The translations under genes were made by a program, and so were the position numbers. 32,779 nucleotides of DNA from Mycobacterium sp. shizuoka-1 (lineage in GTDB: Bacteria; Actinomycetota; Actinomycetes; Mycobacteriales; Mycobacteriaceae): positions 1 to 32,779 of the forward strand of contig NZ_BEWG01000136.1 in assembly GCF_002723835.1 (NCBI RefSeq). Reading direction: 5' to 3'. A model generated the notes under the pieces. The model saw only the letters and a list, made by a program, of their open reading frames with translations, was not told where the DNA came from and searched no databases. Shown in pieces: positions 30,402-32,779 of this stretch; within the stretch, counting starts at the first letter, position 1, and each line of letters opens with the position of its first letter.

Positions 30402-30869
30402 TTAAATGGGGTGTGATTCGGCGGCTGAGTGGATGGCAGTCCCGACGGCCTGGGCGAGGCCACAAGGGCTGCGATCGCCTGACTGCCCCCACGAGATAGC
30501 CGACAACCCGAGTCCGATTCTTGGCGGGCAGCTGCGCGCGTAGGGAGCACGTTGGTCGACGGCTTCCCAGCGCGCGACCGTGACGGCCCACCCACCCACT
30601 TCATCACCGCGAGGACAGAACAAGCCGCTACCGAGACCCTGGGTGTTCTCGTAGGCCTCGACAACCAACCCGCCTTCCAATGGCGCGCGGAATTGGAGAG
30701 TCCGCGGTGGGCCGGGGAGGTCTACGTAGTCGCGGTCGTAATCGTAGTCGTAGTCGACGATGATCGGGGTGATACCGAACGCGGCGTGAAGCGCGTGCAG
30801 GTGCGCGGAGTAGGCCACCTCGATGCGCGCGACGTGCGCGGGGTCGAGTATCGGCCGTGCGGTGTTCAC
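30402..30869 (-). CDS. Hypothetical protein with an Asp/Tyr alternation
   Basis: 155 aa from a GTG that overlaps the upstream stop by four bases (GTGA). The N-terminal third is helical (HVARIEVAYSAHLHALHAAF), followed by IIVDYDYDYDRDYVDL, an unusual run of alternating Asp and Tyr, and beta-rich sequence (TLQFRAPLEGGLVVEAYENT). The C-terminus has ICW-poor, Ser/Gly-rich sequence. No family recognised. Translationally coupled to the large ESX-associated gene upstream, so it probably works with it, for example as chaperone. Confidence 0.5.
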   Translation of the reverse strand: MNTARPILDPAHVARIEVAYSAHLHALHAAFGITPIIVDYDYDYDRDYVDLPGPPRTLQFRAPLEGGLVVEAYENTQGLGSGLFCPRGDEVGGWAVTVARWEAVDQRAPYARSCPPRIGLGLSAISWGQSGDRSPCGLAQAVGTAIHSAAESHPI

Positions 30870-32779
30870 ACTGCCTTCTGGCGCTCGTCATGGAGATAAC
30901 GCCCGAGAGCGTCCATGTAGTACACGGCGTTTTCCAGGGCAGTGGCAGCGTCGGAGCTGCGCAGCCCGAGGACGGCTTCGGCTGCATAGGTGTGTGCGAG
31001 CTGTGCCCGGTATTCGGGGGCGCCAGCGGTATCCAGATTGCCGACCGGAATGCCGCGCACGTCTGCGCGGGCGGCGCGCTCTCGATCGAGCAGGGTGCTG
31101 TGTTCGGCCTCCAGTTGATCCCACAATGGGTGCAGCTGGTGGTCGATTCGACGCGGGTTGTGTTCCGGGTGAGCGTTGATCTGATCGAGGATGCGACGGC
31201 ACGTTCCGGCATGCGTTACCGCCCCGCCTGAAATTGAGTCGGCATGTTCGACAGCTCTGTAGGTGCACCCGATTGCCCGCTCGCGCTGCTTACTCTCCTC
31301 GTTGGCTACGGCGCGCATCTTCGCGAGCAGGTCAGGATCGACCTGCAAGGTCGATCGAGTGGCGGTGTCGCCACGCAGAAGTGGCACAGTGCCCAGAAGC
31401 TCAGGATGAGGGTGCGCGCTCGGGTCAATCACGGGCACGAACGGGACGTTGCCGGCGCCGCGGGGGGCGCTGAATTGTGTCGATGCGAGCGCAGTGAGTG
31501 CGCCGCCGACTGCGGCTGCGTACTCAACAATTACGCGCGCCGGATCGAACAGGCCTTCCCAGCGAGACGATGCCGGATGCAGCCAGGGCAGCTCGACGTT
31601 GGCGGGAAGGATGGTGCCGGCTGGCATCCATCCGCGTCCCCGGTCGGTCGTGACCACGATCAGCTTGCGCCCGCCGGCGACCACGGTTCCCCCAGCCCAG
31701 TTCACGTGAGGAAAGCCGCCAGTGGACTCAATGAGGACACGGACTGCGGCCAGGTCCTCGTCGAAAGTGTGCGCGGGACCAGACGGCGCCACGGGGGCGA
31801 GGAAAGCAGGCGCGATTACCGGATCCTGCGCACTACCGAGCGGTACAAGAGGAGCCGCGGCCCCACCACGGTCGGCTGTAGTCGGGCCATCCGGTTGTCC
31901 CTGCTGCGTTGACTGTGACGGTGATGCCGCTGCATTTTGTGGCGGAGTCGCCGATGTCGACGGCGAGCTGCCCGGGTGGGCTGGCTGCGGCGGTGTCGGA
32001 GCGACTGGTCCGGGGCCGGGCGCCGCTGGAGCATGCACACCGGGCGCAGGCGGAGGAGGAACCGCCGCAGCAGGAGGGGGCGGGGCCAGTGAGCTTCCCG
32101 GCGATACCGGAGACAACGGGGCAGCCGGCGCCGGTGGCGGCACGGGTGGCGGGGCCGGAACCGCACCTGCCGCTGCCGACGCGATAGGGCTGGCTGCCGC
32201 GCTCACCGGAGGTAGCGCAGAACTTGGCGCACCGCCGGCCGCAGCCGCCGACGACACCACACCCGACATCGGAGCAACCCCAGCAGCGGGTGAACTCGTA
32301 GCAGGCTGCGCGGTGGTTGTTCCACTAGATGCTGGTGCGTTACTTGAAGGCGTTGCTGCAGCGTCCGGCGCGGTCGATTGCGCCGGTCCTGAAGTCGGCG
32401 ATCCCGTAGTCGACGGGGATGCCGACGAGGAACCACCCGCCGAAGAGGATGCGGGCGCAAGCGATTCGCCCGACTGACTTGGGGAGCCGCTTCCAACTGC
32501 AGTAGGCGATCCGCTCGCTCCACCGGATGCGGCGCTTGTCGGTGTCGAAGGCCCGGTAGCTGACGGCGACGACGGTGGCATCCCCCCGGGACTCGTCGAT
32601 GCCGCGGGGACAGCCGATGCGGCGCCGGGCGCAGCGTCAATTCCTGTGGTGTTACTGGCTGGGGTGGCTGCCGCGGTGCCCGGGGCATTGTCGACGCCGG
32701 TTGCATTGGTCAGGCCCTGATCGTTGGAAGCGCCAGCGCCAGGTGCGTTATCGATTCCTGTGGTGTTACTGGCTGGGGT
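30866..32779 (-). CDS. EspK-like ESX-associated protein, Pro/Ala-rich, 5' end outside the window
   Basis: At least 637 codons, open to the window edge, so the start is missing. An ATG at 32581 could be mistaken for the start, but the frame and the repeats continue past it. The N-terminal two thirds are Ser/Ala/Pro/Gly-rich and disordered, with at least two copies of a TPASNTTGID unit at a 114-base (38-codon) spacing. The C-terminal about 280 residues are folded: FDEDLAAVRVLIESTGGF, then VVTTDRGRGWMPAGTILPAN (like the 'GW-x-P-x-G' block of EspK/DUF5632 proteins), and an all-helical end (LGLRSSDAATALENAVYYMD). EspK-type proteins guide ESX substrates to the secretion system. It is coupled to the 155-aa gene downstream. 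Confidence 0.6.
   Translation of the reverse strand, partial: TPASNTTGIDNAPGAGASNDQGLTNATGVDNAPGTAAATPASNTTGIDAAPGAASAVPAASTSPGGMPPSSPSATGPSTPTSAASGGASGSPTAVGSGSPSQSGESLAPASSSAGGSSSASPSTTGSPTSGPAQSTAPDAAATPSSNAPASSGTTTAQPATSSPAAGVAPMSGVVSSAAAAGGAPSSALPPVSAAASPIASAAAGAVPAPPPVPPPAPAAPLSPVSPGSSLAPPPPAAAVPPPPAPGVHAPAAPGPGPVAPTPPQPAHPGSSPSTSATPPQNAAASPSQSTQQGQPDGPTTADRGGAAAPLVPLGSAQDPVIAPAFLAPVAPSGPAHTFDEDLAAVRVLIESTGGFPHVNWAGGTVVAGGRKLIVVTTDRGRGWMPAGTILPANVELPWLHPASSRWEGLFDPARVIVEYAAAVGGALTALASTQFSAPRGAGNVPFVPVIDPSAHPHPELLGTVPLLRGDTATRSTLQVDPDLLAKMRAVANEESKQRERAIGCTYRAVEHADSISGGAVTHAGTCRRILDQINAHPEHNPRRIDHQLHPLWDQLEAEHSTLLDRERAARADVRGIPVGNLDTAGAPEYRAQLAHTYAAEAVLGLRSSDAATALENAVYYMDALGRYLHDERQKAV
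32640..32779 (-). repeat. 114-bp-spaced direct repeat in the EspK-like gene
   Basis: A 26-base segment (ATTCCTGTGGTGTTACTGGC and 6 more) occurs at 32640-32665 and again at 32754-32779, the very last bases. It codes for the TPASNTTGI unit. Likely part of a longer repeat array beyond the edge. Confidence 0.85.

Noticed and set aside
30245..30664. 139-codon minus-strand frame across the ATGTGTG repeats
   Set aside because: Runs through the origin-like repeats in a frame unlike the coupled 155-aa gene; His/Thr-rich translation of the repeats.
31722..32477. 251-codon Gly/Ala-rich plus-strand frame resembling a PE_PGRS-like protein
   Set aside because: It mirrors the Pro/Ala/Ser-rich part of the EspK-like gene on the minus strand; the Gly-Ala pattern is the complement of Pro/Ala codons.

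Overview
The window is high-GC actinobacterial DNA and reads as an accessory replicon, most likely a plasmid of a Mycobacterium-like host. Reasons for that host are the GC-rich codon use, a DUF2510 protein, several ESX (type VII) secretion-style Ala/Pro-rich proteins, a TANNNT-type leaderless promoter, and a winged-helix replication protein beside a repeat-rich origin-like region. There are no rRNA or tRNA genes, no insertion sequences and no housekeeping operons.

The first 250 bases are non-coding and packed with about nine short palindromes. Several have exactly three-base loops that read GNA on the bottom strand, with two GCTTCGC motifs. This is what actinomycete linear-replicon telomeres look like. 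A three-gene minus-strand operon at 18.9-21.8 kb (small HTH protein, 609-aa polymerase-like protein, 251-aa HTH protein) is a plausible counterpart of telomere-associated and terminal proteins. My working hypothesis is that the window starts at or near the left end of a linear plasmid. The right edge stops inside a gene with 114-bp repeats, which may be an assembly break.

Layout. 0.3-2.5 kb: a PD-(D/E)XK-like protein and an overlapping pair of sigma-like genes. 2.9-5.1 kb: small membrane protein, D-amino-acid-oxidase-type flavoprotein, and a double ribbon-helix-helix (RHH) regulator with its own operator. 5.5-8.6 kb: plus-strand AcrVA2-like protein, a 497-aa protein with a 3x10-residue repeat and a sigma-region-4-like tail, and a 67-aa duplicated basic protein. 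8.7-16.8 kb: a defence island with a HEPN Abi-like protein, an HNH nuclease coupled to a trypsin-like protease, a possible winged-helix protein, an IF2_N-domain protein, and a 1228-aa single-chain restriction-modification enzyme that seems to carry a C-terminal DEDD exonuclease. 17.1-18.6 kb: a TacAT toxin-antitoxin pair followed by a HicB-like gene. 18.9-21.8 kb: the candidate telomere operon. 21.8-23.6 kb: metallophosphoesterase and small proteins. 23.7-26.9 kb: a compact operon with an ADP-ribosyltransferase, a DUF2510 membrane protein and an ESX-substrate-like protein, divergent from an HTH regulator. 27.5-30.4 kb: HAD hydrolase, Rep, a second double-RHH protein, and an ATGTGTG repeat region that is a candidate origin or centromere. 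30.4-32.8 kb: a small gene and an EspK-like ESX-associated protein truncated by the window edge.

Functional reading: replication and end maintenance (telomere, tap/tpg-like operon, Rep, RHH proteins) are combined with stability (TacAT/HicB) and several anti-phage or inter-replicon conflict systems. All functional calls come from motif recognition by eye; no similarity searches were run.
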